A DNA stretch of 64,000 bases from Streptococcus equi subsp. equi (GTDB taxonomy: Bacteria; Bacillota; Bacilli; Lactobacillales; Streptococcaceae): NCBI GenBank assembly GCA_900637675.1, contig LR134389.1, positions 1,488,001-1,552,000 on the forward strand, in the 5' to 3' direction. Shown in pieces: positions 48,414 to 58,433 of the stretch (within the stretch, counting starts at the first letter, position 1; each line of letters opens with the position of its first letter). Position numbers and translations under genes: made by a program. The notes beneath the pieces are model-generated. The model saw only the letters and a program-made list of their open reading frames with translations. It was not told the origin of the DNA and ran no database searches.

Positions 48414-48839
48414 TTATTCTTCAGACTTATTGCTAGCTGCTTCTTTTTCTGAATCATCTTCAGGATAGTTGATAATAATATCCTCTTCATCCAGATCAAT
48501 AATCACATCATCAGCCTTGTCATGCTCTGAAGCAGCTTCCTTTGCCTGATGAACAAATTGGCTGGTCTTTTCCTTGATAAAATCAAACACCTGATCAGTG
48601 GTCATATCCCCTGATTCAAACCTGGTTTTTAAATCATTAAAGGTATGGCGAGCCAGCTGACTGTACTCACTTCCTTTTTCTTTAGCCATTTGATGATATT
48701 CCTCAGGATTTTGACGATAGGCTTCATAGGCCCTTTGTGCGCGAGCCTTCAAGACCTTTCCTTTTTCAGTTGACAAGAAATAAGCGGTAGCTGCTCCTGA
48801 AGCTACACCAATCACCAACGTTTTAAAAAAATTACTCAT
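48414..48839 (-). CDS. YtxH-domain protein
   Basis: This 141-residue protein has an N-terminal hydrophobic glycine/alanine-rich helix (LVIGVASGAATAYFLSTEKG). A long amphipathic helix region and a very acidic tail (DDVIIDLDEEDIIINYPEDD) follow. This is typical of YtxH-type proteins of unknown role, linked in Bacillus to general stress. The start overlaps the DUF948 stop by four bases (ATGA). Confidence 0.8.
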   Translation of the reverse strand: MSNFFKTLVIGVASGAATAYFLSTEKGKVLKARAQRAYEAYRQNPEEYHQMAKEKGSEYSQLARHTFNDLKTRFESGDMTTDQVFDFIKEKTSQFVHQAKEAASEHDKADDVIIDLDEEDIIINYPEDDSEKEAASNKSEE

Positions 48840-49240
48840 GACCTTTTCTCCTTTTTACCAAATAATTTAGAAGCGACCTTGCCGACAAGAGCTACTTTAC
48901 CCACCTTTGCAGCATTGCTTGTGGCATTTGTCGCCCGACGTCCAAGGTGTCTGGCCTGCACATTCAAATCAGAAACACTTTCTGACAAATCTGCAATAGC
49001 AACAAAGAGAGGATCTATTGTTGTCATCTTACCATTCACATCATCTACCAGCACATTAGCCTTAGCTAATATTTCATTGGTTTGATAAAGGGTAACATTG
49101 ACATCACTCGTTAAAACGGTAATGGTTTTTTTAGCCTCATCAACTGCCTCTGACACCTTTTTTAACACCACAATCAAAAAAATAACCAGAGCAACAAAGG
49201 CTAATGCGATTATCAGCAATGAAATGCCCACTAAATTCAT
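48836..49240 (-). CDS. DUF948 membrane protein
   Basis: This 134-residue protein has an N-terminal membrane helix (LVGISLLIIALAFVALVIFL) and then a heptad-patterned helix region (VLKKVSEAVDEAKKTITVLT), as in DUF948 proteins, which often sit before YtxH proteins. It lies 21 bases downstream of lgt in the same direction. The role is unknown. Confidence 0.82.
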   Translation of the reverse strand: MNLVGISLLIIALAFVALVIFLIVVLKKVSEAVDEAKKTITVLTSDVNVTLYQTNEILAKANVLVDDVNGKMTTIDPLFVAIADLSESVSDLNVQARHLGRRATNATSNAAKVGKVALVGKVASKLFGKKEKRS

Positions 49241-49261
49241 AAACGTCTCCTCTTTCTATCC

Positions 49262-50041
49262 CTATTCTTGATAATAAGAAATTCCCTTTTGTCGATGCCT
49301 TTTAAAGATAAAAACAATCGCAATGATAATGAGCAGCACCGACATGTATTGAGAAACACGAATTCCTAAAAGCATCAGGCTGTCCGTTCGCATGCCCTCA
49401 ATCACCAATCGACCACAGCCATACCAAATCAGGTAAAATGAGATAATATCCCCATCTACTAATGACCTGGGCTTACGCCGCCACACCATGATAATGACAA
49501 AGCCAATCAGGTTCCACATGGACTCATATAAAAAGGTGGGAACACGATAGCTGCCATCTATAAACATCTGCTGGCGAATAAAACTAGGCAGGTAATTGAG
49601 CTGGCTGACAGCCCTGCCATAGGCCTCTTGGTTAAAGAAATTTCCCCATCTGCCGATGGCCTGAGCAAGCATGACACTAGGCGCTGCAATATCTAAGAAA
49701 TGGATAGGATTCAGCACCTTATAGTAGCAATAAACAAAGAGAACAATGGTACCTGTTATCAAGCCGCCATAGATGGCAATCCCACCATTCCAAATAGCAA
49801 AGATATCACTCAAATGCTGAGAATAATAGGACCATTCAAAGGCTACATAATAGATTCTTGCTCCAATAATTGCCAAAGGAAAGGCAATCAGAATAAAATC
49901 AATAATATCATCACTGGTCATTTTTTTTCGCGGGGCTTCTTTGGCTGCCAAATAAACCGCTAAAAGTAATCCCACCAAGATACAAACCGCATACCAGTGA
50001 AGACTAAGAGGACCAAGCTTAAAGGCTATTGGATTGATCAT
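49262..50041 (-). CDS. lgt: Prolipoprotein diacylglyceryl transferase
   Basis: This 259-residue multi-pass membrane enzyme transfers diacylglycerol to the lipobox cysteine of prolipoproteins such as PstS. It shows the Lgt signature [15 protein letters not shown] near 126-140, the N-terminal [14 protein letters not shown] with the conserved His, and the end motif [14 protein letters not shown]. The start overlaps the hprK stop by four bases, so it is coupled to it. Confidence 0.95.
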
Positions 50042-50970
50042 TTGCCCTCCTCATTTTTGCTGATTAAACGTGTAAGGCGCTCCTCAAAGGTTTTGGTAGC
50101 ATCAAAGCCCATCTCTTTCGCACGATGGTTCATGGCAGCAGCCTCAATAACCACTGACACATTTCGACCTGTTTTGACAGGAATGCGAATCCTTGGAATA
50201 CTGACACCAGAAAAGGTAATCTCTTCATTGCCATTGCCCAAGCGGTCAAAGACCTTGCCAGCCTCAAAATTCTCCAAATAAATAGCCAACTGCACCTGTG
50301 AGGAATCCTTGACAGCACTAGCACCGTACAGCGACATGACATCAATAATGCCAACACCACGAATCTCAAGGAGATGACGTAAAATCTCTGCTGGCTCCCC
50401 CCATAGCGTCTCCTCATCTTTAGCAAAGACATCTACTCGGTCGTCTGCCACCAAGCGATGGCCACGCTTGACCAACTCTAAGCCTGTCTCACTTTTACCA
50501 ATACCTGAATCACCTTGGATCAGCACCCCCATACCGTAAATATCCATCAGCACCCCATGCACACTTGTTCGCTCTGCTAAGGAAGCATCAAGAAAATAAG
50601 ACATCTCACCAGCTAAGCGGCTGGTAGATACGCGGCTGCTAAACAGAGCAATACCTTCCTCCTGCGCTGCCTGAACCATCTCCTCTGGGATAGCTAGGCC
50701 CCTAGATACAATCACAGCTGGCGTGTCTTTTTTAAACATTTCCTTTAAGACTGAGTAGCGATTGTGTGAGGTCATCTGAGTGAGGTAGGACCATTCTTTC
50801 ATGCCAAACAGCTGAAGCCGCTCTGGGGCATAGTAATCAAAATAGCCGGTCATCTCAAGACCCGGACGCGAAATATCTGAGGTCGTTATCTCCTTTTCTA
50901 GCAAGTCATCAGTTGCATAGACAACGTCAAGCTTGACCTTTGTGACTAACATCTTAACGGTAACTGTCAT
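50038..50970 (-). CDS. hprK: HPr kinase/phosphorylase
   Basis: This 310-residue bifunctional enzyme phosphorylates Ser46 of HPr and reverses it. It controls CcpA-dependent catabolite repression, which bears on the cre-like site at 4580. The P-loop [19 protein letters not shown] is near 153, LVADD follows, and the HprK signature [20 protein letters not shown] is at about 200. Neighbours lgt, DUF948 and YtxH follow in the same direction. Confidence 0.96.
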
Positions 50971-51135
50971 AATTTCTCCTTTTTTAATATTATATCATAA
51001 ATCACTATCTAAGCCCTTACAAATACTTATTTTTCAAAGAAGCTTTCAAAGTGCTTGATCATACTAAAAAAGAATCCTGCAACAGCTGCCTCAGGCTCAC
51101 TTAAAGCAGGCACTAGCCTAAAGCGGACAAACAAC

Positions 51136-51165
51136 AAAAGGCCCTATCTCATCAGATAAAGGCCT
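51136..51165 (-). terminator. Terminator after PspC gene
   Basis: Minus strand AGGCCTTTATCT and AGATAGGGCCT form a stem with one mismatch around GATG, followed by TTTTG. Confidence 0.6.
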
Positions 51166-51247
51166 ACAGCCAGCTTTATTTCTGATAATCACGCTAGAGG
51201 CACTATTAAAATTCCTGTCAAGCTTTTAATAGTCGCTCGCTGTGGTC

Positions 51248-51520
51248 TTACCAAAACCAGCCTTCATCTTCATCATTTAGGACATCAGCATCCTTGCGAC
51301 GTCTTGGTCCTCTCCCGTAACGTTCTTCAAGTAGGTCCTCTTTATATGGTAGGAAGATGGCTAAAAGAATATAAATAACAACCCCAAAGCGAGTAAAATA
51401 GATCAATAAGGCGGCAAGCACACGAGCTAGGGGCAAATCCCAGCCGTATTTATCAGCTAAACCAGAGATAACTCCAGCCACTAGCTTATGCTTTCGTTGC
51501 TTATAAAATTTAGATTCCAT
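51248..51520 (-). CDS. PspC-domain protein
   Basis: This 90-residue protein has the PspC pattern: KLVAGVISGLADKYGWDLPL near the start, a hydrophobic helix (VLAALLIYFTRFGVVIYILLA), then a charged tail rich in Glu, Arg and Asp. Such proteins are envelope-stress linked, but the specific role is unknown. It is encoded 63 bases downstream of the SprT-like gene. Confidence 0.85.
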   Translation of the reverse strand: MESKFYKQRKHKLVAGVISGLADKYGWDLPLARVLAALLIYFTRFGVVIYILLAIFLPYKEDLLEERYGRGPRRRKDADVLNDEDEGWFW

Positions 51521-51583
51521 GTCTCCTCGCCTCCTTATTCTATGATACTAGTTTATTCCTTTTTTAGCAAAATAAAATCAGCC

Positions 51584-52021
51584 TTACGACTGATTTTTTT
51601 CAATGAGCCTGCCATGACACCTGCCGCAGGCAAATACCGCCAGATTGATAGGACGTTTTCGGTCATAAGCTTGGCCGCAATCTTGACAGATGTAGAGGTA
51701 ATTAGCTTGATGTGACTGTAATTTTGGAGCGTATCTCAGACCGTCTACTTGGTCTAGAAGCTCCTTAAAGGCTTGATCCTTATGCCGAAAGCCCAGCCCC
51801 TCAAAATAGAGGTGATAATGACAAAGCTCATGCCTAACGATCTGTCTAAAGACAGTCTCCCCATGCTCCTCTAAGATTTTGGGATTGAAATCCAGATGAC
51901 CATCCTTTGGAAAAAAACGTCCGCCTGTTGTTCTTAGTCGTCTGTTCCAAGAAGCCTGATGCTTAAAGGGCTTTCCAAAATCAGCTAGCGAGACCTCTCT
52001 AACATAATCAGTCAGACTCAC
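51584..52021 (-). CDS. SprT-like metalloprotein
   Basis: This 145-residue SprT-like protein has a zincin motif, [15 protein letters not shown] (HExxH), and a C-terminal zinc ribbon with [15 protein letters not shown] and [12 protein letters not shown]. The family includes DNA-protein crosslink proteases, but bacterial members are uncharacterised. The start overlaps the tex stop by 14 bases. Confidence 0.87.
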   Translation of the reverse strand: MSLTDYVREVSLADFGKPFKHQASWNRRLRTTGGRFFPKDGHLDFNPKILEEHGETVFRQIVRHELCHYHLYFEGLGFRHKDQAFKELLDQVDGLRYAPKLQSHQANYLYICQDCGQAYDRKRPINLAVFACGRCHGRLIEKNQS

Positions 52022-54139
52022 GAGGCGGCACTAAGCTTAGGTTGACCTTGTGGCGGTCTAAGTCAACCTTAGAAACCCAAACAGTGACTAAATCTCCGAC
52101 AGAAACGACCTGACTTGGGTGATTGACAAAGGCCTCACTCATCTCTGAAATGTGAATCAAACCGTCCTCATGTACACCAATATCAACAAAAGCACCGAAG
52201 TCAACCACATTTCTAACAGTTCCCTCTAGCCTTTGACCAACAGCCAGATCCTTTACACTCAAAATGTCCTTTCGAAGAACAGGAGCTTCAAAGTCATCAC
52301 GCAAGTCTCTTCCTGGCTTCAGCAAATCAGCAATGATATCCTTGAGCGTTTCTTGACCAAGCGTCAATTGCTCTGCCATTTCCTCAAGATTAACCGCCTG
52401 TAATTTGGCCCTTGCAGGCTCATCTAAGTCTTTAATCGCAAGTAATTGAAAGAGCTTTTTGACAGCCGGATAGGCTTCTGGGTGAACGCCTGTATTGTCT
52501 AATATATTCTTAGCATTGGGAATACGCAAGAAGCCTGCTGCCTGCTCAAAGGCCTTTGCGCCTAGTCTAGGGACCTTTTTGATCTCAGCACGTGAGGTGA
52601 TCTCTCCATTTTCTTCACGATACCTGACGATATTCTCAGAAATGGTTTTATTTAGCCCTGAAACATGAGCCAGTAGGGCTGGACTAGCTGTATTGATGTT
52701 AACCCCAACCTGATTAACAACGGTATCAACGACAAAATCCAGATGCTCAGATAGCTTTTTCTGACTAACATCATGCTGGTATTGTCCGACACCGATTGCT
52801 TTTGGGTCAATTTTGACCAGCTCTGCTAGCGGGTCTTGCAAGCGACGCGCAATAGAGATGGCTGAGCGCTTTTCAACCGTCAGCTCTGGAAATTCATGGC
52901 GGGCTAGCTCTGAGGCCGAATAAACCGAAGCTCCGCTTTCATTAACAATGACATAAGAGGTTTCTGGAAAATCCTTTAGCACCTCTGCAACAAAGGCTTC
53001 ACTCTCACGACTGGCTGTGCCATTACCAATGGCAATAATATCAATCTGATAGTCAGTGATGAGCTGAGCTAGAGCTACTCTTGCTGCTTGAATCTTAGCT
53101 TGATTAGCTGGTGCCACCGGATAGATAACCTGAGTAGTTAACAGCTTTCCAGTCGGATCAATCACCGCTAATTTGGCCCCTGTCCTAAAGGCCGGGTCAA
53201 AGCCCAGCACCATTTTTCCCTTTAGTGGTGAAATTAGCAAAAGATGACGCAAATTTTCCGAAAAGAGCTTGATAGCACCGTCCTCAGCCATTTCAGTTAA
53301 TTCTGTGCGGATACGTCGTTCCATAGCAGGAACAATTTTTTCTTGATTGTTTGGTTAATAACATCATCAATATAAGCATTGTGCTCCTTAAAGCGAAGGC
53401 TGAAAAAGCGCAGCATTTTGTCTATATGATGCTCAAAGGATACCTTTAATACGCCTAGCTTTTCCCCACGATTGAGAGCTAGGGTCCTGTAGCCCTGCAT
53501 GTTAGATACCGTCTCAGAAAACGCATAGTAAATCTGAAAGACCTGCTTGTCATCTAAGCTGGCTTCCTTTAGGCTAGAGGTTATACGGCTATACTTCCAA
53601 ATCTCATTATAGGTCCAGGACCTTAGCCTGCTATCCTCTGACATGGCTTCGACCAAAATATCAACAGCTCCAGCAAGGGCTGCCTGTGGATCCGAAAAAC
53701 CTTCTGTGATAAAGGCCTCTGCCTTAGTTTCTAGGTCTTGTGCATTTTGAAGGATCAGTCTAGCTAGTCCAGATAAGCCGGCTTCTCGAGCAATGGTTGC
53801 CTTGGTACGCCGCTTTTCCTTGTAAGGCAAATAAAGCTCCTCTAGGTCAGCCAATTTATCAGCTGCTTCTATAGCTTCCTTAAGGGCAGCTGTTAGTTTC
53901 CCTTGTCCTTCGATTTTAGCAAGAATGGTGTCTTTACGCTCCCTAAGCTGTGTGAGGGACTTATCCATATCAATAATGGCCTTGATCACCACTTCATCAA
54001 GGTTACCTGTAGCTTCCTTACGATAGCGCGCAATAAAGGGAATGGTATTACCCTCAGCGGTAAGGGTAAGCACTTGACTAATCTGTTTTGGGGTGACCCC
54101 CAACGCTTCTGAAATGTTTTGATGATTCATATTTTCCAT
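52008..54139 (-). pseudogene. tex: Tex-family RNA-binding transcription accessory protein, split by a one-base loss
   Basis: From 54139 the frame codes the helical N-terminal Tex domain (IPFIARYRKEATGNLDEV) to NQTIKKK. It then stops at 53297 after a frame change in the six-A run (minus strand) at 53341-53336. The rest (IVPAMERRIRTELTEMAEDG) continues to 52008 and holds a YqgF-like domain (VLGFDPAFRTGAKLAVID), helix-hairpin-helix repeats and a C-terminal S1 domain (VGQRLEGTVRNVVDFGAFVD). The joined length of about 710 residues is normal for Tex. Because Tex is rarely lost, a sequencing error is at least as likely as true inactivation. Confidence 0.85.
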
Positions 54140-54251
54140 AACAGTTCTTATTATAGCACAAAGAAAGAGGGATAGAACAAGATAAAAGCTTTATGACAAA
54201 TAAGTGTCAAGAAAACAAAACTTATCTTTTCAGATACTTCTAAAGGCTAAG

Positions 54252-54283
54252 AAAAAACGATCTCCAAACGGAAATCGTCTTTT
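54252..54283. terminator. Terminator after the small secreted protein gene
   Basis: ACGATCTCC (54258-54266) and GGAAATCGT (54270-54278) form a near-perfect stem with A's before and T's after, so it can act in both directions. Confidence 0.65.
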
Positions 54284-54306
54284 AGCTACTTAGTGGTTAG
54301 TCAAAA

Positions 54307-54633
54307 TTAAGTGAGATCTTCTAACTCTTCCAACTCCTTTTCAAACTTATTATAAAGTTCATCAATTTCACTTACTGATTTTGCTGCACCTACCCTAGCT
54401 CTGAATTGTCTGTTATAAGACCTAAAGCCATCCTCTCCTAGTTTATGCTTAAATCGTGTTAACAGATTAAGGATTTGCAGTCTTGACCCCCAGCGCGCTG
54501 CACTAAGCGACTTGGTGTCGTTAATCGTATGCTCTATAACATGCCCACGAGAAAACGCCTCTACTTTTGTTGTGCTAACTGCTACTGTTGCTAAGGCTAG
54601 CGCTGCAGCACTAGTTAATAGTAATTTTTTCAT
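54307..54633 (-). CDS. Small secreted protein of unknown function
   Basis: This 108-residue product has a clear signal peptide (KKLLLTSAAALALATVAVST, cleavage near VEA-FS). The mature helical part is charged, with RWGSRLQILNLLTRFKHKLG and EIDELYNKFEKELEELEDL. No cysteine or anchor is seen, so it should be released. I do not recognise the family. It is a single gene with an (AT)9 tract upstream and its own terminator. Confidence 0.75.
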   Translation of the reverse strand: MKKLLLTSAAALALATVAVSTTKVEAFSRGHVIEHTINDTKSLSAARWGSRLQILNLLTRFKHKLGEDGFRSYNRQFRARVGAAKSVSEIDELYNKFEKELEELEDLT

Positions 54634-54698
54634 GATATGACTCCTATTTGTTTTTTTATGTAGTTATTATATAATATTAATAAGATTATAGTTTACTA

Positions 54699-54716
54699 AT
54701 ATATATATATATATAT
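54699..54716. repeat. (AT)9 dinucleotide tract upstream of the secreted-protein gene
   Basis: Nine AT units at 54699-54716, 66 to 83 bases before the start codon, close to where the promoter should be. Tracts like this change length by slippage. Confidence 0.85.
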
Positions 54717-54773
54717 TTCTAATACCAGTAACCTTTGTCTGAAAATAGCTAGATCGTGCTTATCAAAGAAAGC

Positions 54774-54811
54774 AAAAAAGCTTCACTCTACAGGAAGTAA
54801 GAGAGAAGCTT
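54774..54811 (-). terminator. Terminator of the pst operon
   Basis: Minus strand AAGCTTCTCTC (54811-54801) and GAGTGAAGCTT (54789-54779) pair at 10 of 11 positions, then six T's. Confidence 0.7.
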
Positions 54812-54908
54812 CCACGCTAATAGGATACTGATCTGACATCATCAAAACACCAATTGAGGAGAGATTTAGCCCTCATTCCAATTGCTCTTTCATCGCCTAG
54901 TCCTTTTC

Positions 54909-55661
54909 TTATCCGAAGCGTCCGGAAATATAATCCTCTGTACGCTTGTCCTTTGGCTTTGTAAATAGTTCAGCTGTATCGCCAAATTCACAAATATCTC
55001 CTGTGAGGAAAAAGGCTGTTTTATCTGACATGCGTGAAGCCTGCTGCATGTTGTGGGTAACGATGATAATCGTGTAATCCTGCTTTAATTGCTGAACCAA
55101 GTCCTCAATTTTTAAGGTAGAAATGGGATCAAGAGCAGAGGTAGGCTCGTCCATGAGCAACACATCAGGTGCTACAGCAAGCGCTCTTGCAATGCAAAGC
55201 CGCTGCTGCTGTCCACCTGATAGGGACATGGCACTCTTTTTTAAGCTGTCTTTGACCTCGTCCCAAATGGCTGCTCCTCTCAAGGACTGCTCTACCAGCT
55301 GATCTAGAGTTTTCTTGTCCTTAAGGCCATGTGTCCTAGGACCATAAGCCACATTATCATAAATAGACATGGCAAATGGGTTGGGCTGCTGAAAGACCAT
55401 ACCAACACGCTTACGCAGACTGTTGAGGTTTATTGCTTTAGCATAGATGTCTTGATTGTCTAAGAGAACCTCTCCTTCGATACGACAGGAAGGAATCAAG
55501 TCATTCATGCGATTTAGGGTTTTTAAAAAGGTTGATTTGCCACAGCCAGAGGGACCTATCAGGGCTGTGATCTGATTTTCTGGTATGTCAATGGAGATAT
55601 CCTTTAAGGCCTGAAATGCTCCATAAAAGACATTAAGCTGCTTGGTTGAAAAAGCTCCCAT
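54909..55661 (-). CDS. pstB: Phosphate ABC transporter ATP-binding protein
   Basis: This 250-residue ABC ATPase has Walker [18 protein letters not shown] near 35, the Q-loop [15 protein letters not shown], signature [15 protein letters not shown], Walker [13 protein letters not shown] and the H-loop [11 protein letters not shown], all typical of PstB. It energises phosphate uptake through PstA and PstC. It is the last gene of the operon, one base after pstA. Many streptococci carry two pstB genes, but only one is here. Confidence 0.95.
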   Translation of the reverse strand: MGAFSTKQLNVFYGAFQALKDISIDIPENQITALIGPSGCGKSTFLKTLNRMNDLIPSCRIEGEVLLDNQDIYAKAINLNSLRKRVGMVFQQPNPFAMSIYDNVAYGPRTHGLKDKKTLDQLVEQSLRGAAIWDEVKDSLKKSAMSLSGGQQQRLCIARALAVAPDVLLMDEPTSALDPISTLKIEDLVQQLKQDYTIIIVTHNMQQASRMSDKTAFFLTGDICEFGDTAELFTKPKDKRTEDYISGRFG

Positions 55662-55662
55662 T

Positions 55663-56478
55663 TTAGACGACTCCTTTCACTAATCGGCGTGATAATAAGC
55701 TTGATAGGGCATTGATCAGCAAGACAGTTATGAGTAAGATAACACCCGTTGCATAAGCTTCCTTGACATGTAGCCCTTCGCTAGACAGCATGTACATGTG
55801 AAGAGCTAGTGAGCGTCCTGATGACATGAGGCTGGTTGGCGTATTGGTAGAGGTGCCTAGGGTATACATCAGGGCTGCTGTCTCACCCACAACACGTCCA
55901 ATCGCTAGGATTACCCCGGCTAGAATACCAGGCATTGCAGCCGGCAGCACTATTTTAAAAATCGTCCTTAGCTTACCTGCTCCTAAGCCAAGGCTAGCCT
56001 GACGCAAGTGATCACTAACAGAGAGGAGCGCTTCTTCTGTTGATCGAATGATAACTGGCAACACCATGATTACAGACGTCAGAATACCTGATAAAAGAGA
56101 ATATTGCAGGCCGAAAAAAACCACAAAGAACAGCATGCCAAAAAGACCAAAAACAATCGAAGGAATCCCTGATAGCGTATCAGCTGCAAGACGTATTGCC
56201 CTTACCCATAGTGAGTCCTGCTTAGCGTATTCCACAAGATAGAAGCCAGCAAAGACACCAATGGGCAAGGCTAGCACTAAGGTGCCTAAAACTAGACTAA
56301 CAGTTGAGATAATCGACGGCATTAGAGAAACATTGTCAGAGGTATAGGTCCATGAAAATAAGGATAACGACAGACTAGGCAAGCCTTTTATCAGCATAAA
56401 GGCAATAATCAAAAATAAGGAGCCAAAGGTCAATAGCGACAAAAGATAGACCAGGGCTTTTAGTAAATAGTTAGTCAT
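55663..56478 (-). CDS. pstA: Phosphate ABC transporter permease PstA
   Basis: This 271-residue protein has six membrane helices and a binding-protein-dependent permease loop ([20 protein letters not shown]) that contacts PstB. Adjacent [20 protein letters not shown] is typical of PstA. It overlaps pstC by eight bases. Confidence 0.93.
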   Translation of the reverse strand: MTNYLLKALVYLLSLLTFGSLFLIIAFMLIKGLPSLSLSLFSWTYTSDNVSLMPSIISTVSLVLGTLVLALPIGVFAGFYLVEYAKQDSLWVRAIRLAADTLSGIPSIVFGLFGMLFFVVFFGLQYSLLSGILTSVIMVLPVIIRSTEEALLSVSDHLRQASLGLGAGKLRTIFKIVLPAAMPGILAGVILAIGRVVGETAALMYTLGTSTNTPTSLMSSGRSLALHMYMLSSEGLHVKEAYATGVILLITVLLINALSSLLSRRLVKGVV

Positions 56479-57334
56479 GAGCTGATTTTCCTTTCACATA
56501 AGCAAAGCAAGCATTAATGATGAGAATAAAGCCAAAGAGGACAGCCGATGTTGCAATCAAGGCCTCTCTATGCTGACCAGAAGCATATGCCATCTCTAGG
56601 ACAATATTTGTCGTCATGGTTCTTGTGCCCTCAAATAATCCTGATGGCAGCACAGGCTGGTTTCCTGCTACCAAAATAACTGCCATCGTCTCACCAATGG
56701 CACGACCAAATCCTAAAATAAGAGCGGAAAAAAGGCCGGATTTGGCTGCTGGCAGGATCACTCGAAAAATACTCCTTTCATGACTGGCTCCCAGTGCAAG
56801 ACTAGCTGAATAATAAGCCTTTGGAACAGCTCTGATAGCAGACTCTGAAAGACTGATAAGCGTTGGCAAAATCATGATTCCTAAGAGCAAGGAGGCAGTC
56901 AGCACACTCATGCCATTACCAGCAAAGCTCCTAATCCAAGGCACTAGCACTTGAAGACCAAAAAAGCCATAAACGATAGACGGAATGGCTGCCATCAGAT
57001 TAACAGCTGACTTTAAAAAGCCATAGCATGCTTTAGGACAATAGTAAACCATAAAAACTGAGGTCAATATACCTGTTGGCACACCAATCACCATTGCACC
57101 AAGTGTGATGACAAAAGACCCTGCAATCATCGGCAAAATACCATAGCTTGCCGGCTGATTTGACGGTGACCAATCATTTCCTAGCAAAAAGGCTCTCATA
57201 CCATACTTAGCAATAAAGGGAAGGCCATTACTAAAAATAAAGATACAGATTAAACAAATAGCAATAATTGCCATCGCTGCACTGAGAAAGAAGATAACTT
57301 TAAAAAAATCCTCTTTAAAGGCTTGTTTATTCAC
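56471..57334 (-). CDS. pstC: Phosphate ABC transporter permease PstC
   Basis: This 287-residue membrane permease is recognisable from LLGNDWSPSNQPASYGILPM after the first helix, IPSIVYGFFGLQVLVPW, and the EAA-type loop SASLALGASHERSIFRVILP. It lies between pstS and pstA, with a 69-base gap from pstS. Confidence 0.93.
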   Translation of the reverse strand: MNKQAFKEDFFKVIFFLSAAMAIIAICLICIFIFSNGLPFIAKYGMRAFLLGNDWSPSNQPASYGILPMIAGSFVITLGAMVIGVPTGILTSVFMVYYCPKACYGFLKSAVNLMAAIPSIVYGFFGLQVLVPWIRSFAGNGMSVLTASLLLGIMILPTLISLSESAIRAVPKAYYSASLALGASHERSIFRVILPAAKSGLFSALILGFGRAIGETMAVILVAGNQPVLPSGLFEGTRTMTTNIVLEMAYASGQHREALIATSAVLFGFILIINACFAYVKGKSAHD

Positions 57335-57403
57335 TGATGATCCTTTCTAAGAAAGGAAAGCAAGAACAAAACACCTCTTCTTTGCCTTCCTTCTAATCGT
57401 TCT

Positions 57404-58261
57404 TTATTTGACTTTGTCCCAGCTTGTTAGCTTGCCGCTAAAGACATCAGCCAGCACATCTATGCCAATATTACTTACCTTATTGTCCTTGTGAACAATC
57501 ACTACGATACCATCAAGGGCAATCGCATCATCAATTAAGCCCTTGCTCTCCTCAGTTGTTAGGTCACGAGAAACCATACCGATGTCTGCTGTTTTTTCCT
57601 TGACGGCGGTGATACCTGCTGATGAGCCATTTGAGGTAATATCAATGCTAATGGCTGGATTTTCTTTCTTGTATGCTTCTGCTAATTTTTCCATCAAGGG
57701 TGAAACTGAGGTTGAGCCTACAATTGACAGCTTGCCTGATAAGCCCTTACTGCTATAGGCTGGCGCGTCTGTTTTTGCTTCGATCAATCGATTGTCTCTA
57801 ACAATCTCCTGCCCCTGCTTTGAGTCAATAAAGGTGATAAAATCCTTACCAACTCCTGATAGGTCTGAGGACCATACAATATTAAAGGGACGCTGCAGAG
57901 GGTATTTCCCCTCTAAAATAGTCTCACGACTAGCCTTTACGCCATTTACCTTTAGGGCTGCAACGTCGCTATTTAAGGACCCTAGCGAGATGTAGCCAAT
58001 GGCACGACTATTTCCCTTAACAGAGGAGATGACCCCTTCTGTGCTATTTTGGATAATAGCTGTTTTTGCTGTTTGGTCAATCTCTTTGTCACCGTCCTTT
58101 TTTAGAATGCCTGTCATTTCGGTAAAGGCTCCACGAGTACCTGAGCCATTTTCTCGAGAAACAAGGTCAATCCTGTCTGCTGCTTTTCCAGCATCAGCAC
58201 TGTTATTGCCACAGGCTGCAAGACCTAAGCCTGATAAGCCAATAGCTGCCATGATCAGCAT
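57404..58261 (-). CDS. pstS: Phosphate-binding lipoprotein PstS, natural start probably lost
   Basis: This 285-residue periplasmic-type binding protein has a lipobox (GLGLAACGNN) and phosphate-binding signatures SRENGSGTRGAFTE and VGSTSVSPLMEKLAEAY. The ATG at 58261 has no ribosome site. A good site (AAGGGTGA) precedes an ATG at 58275, but that frame ends after six codons at a six-A run (58266-58261, minus strand). One extra A would give MTIKKMLIMAAIGLSG in frame, so the real gene likely starts at 58275 and shows a one-base loss or sequencing error. Confidence 0.88.
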   Translation of the reverse strand: MLIMAAIGLSGLGLAACGNNSADAGKAADRIDLVSRENGSGTRGAFTEMTGILKKDGDKEIDQTAKTAIIQNSTEGVISSVKGNSRAIGYISLGSLNSDVAALKVNGVKASRETILEGKYPLQRPFNIVWSSDLSGVGKDFITFIDSKQGQEIVRDNRLIEAKTDAPAYSSKGLSGKLSIVGSTSVSPLMEKLAEAYKKENPAISIDITSNGSSAGITAVKEKTADIGMVSRDLTTEESKGLIDDAIALDGIVVIVHKDNKVSNIGIDVLADVFSGKLTSWDKVK

Positions 58262-58342
58262 TTTTTGATTGTCATAAGAATCACCCTTATCTTTTATGAT
58301 ATTGTGTTGTAGGCTTGCTACACCTATAGCTTATCAGGTCTT

Positions 58343-58382
58343 TGTAAAGGTTTATCCCTGATTAATGTAAAGATTTTGTAAA
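58343..58382 (-). promoter_or_regulatory. Pho-box-like direct repeats upstream of pstS
   Basis: Minus strand TTTACA occurs at 58382-58377 and 58371-58366, spaced exactly 11 bases, and again at 58348-58343, 23 bases on. Repeats of TT(A/C/T)ACA every 11 bases are the PhoP/PhoB-family operator type. The response regulator encoded at 59743-60465 is the likely binder. Confidence 0.6.
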
Positions 58383-58386
58383 ACCT

Positions 58387-58432
58387 AAAACAGCCACTAC
58401 CAAGGCTGGCCTTAAGTAGCTGGTAGTGACTG
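58387..58432 (-). terminator. Terminator of the two-component operon
   Basis: Minus strand CAGTCACTACCA and TGGTAGTGGCTG (58432-58421 and 58402-58391) form a 12-base stem with one mismatch, followed by TTTT. It begins two bases after the kinase stop. Confidence 0.75.
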
Positions 58433-58433
58433 T

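Noticed and set aside
53336..53341. Programmed frameshift in tex at the A run
   Set aside because: The codon phase (AAG AAA AAA TTG) is not a standard slippery heptamer, and Tex is made from a single frame in other bacteria.
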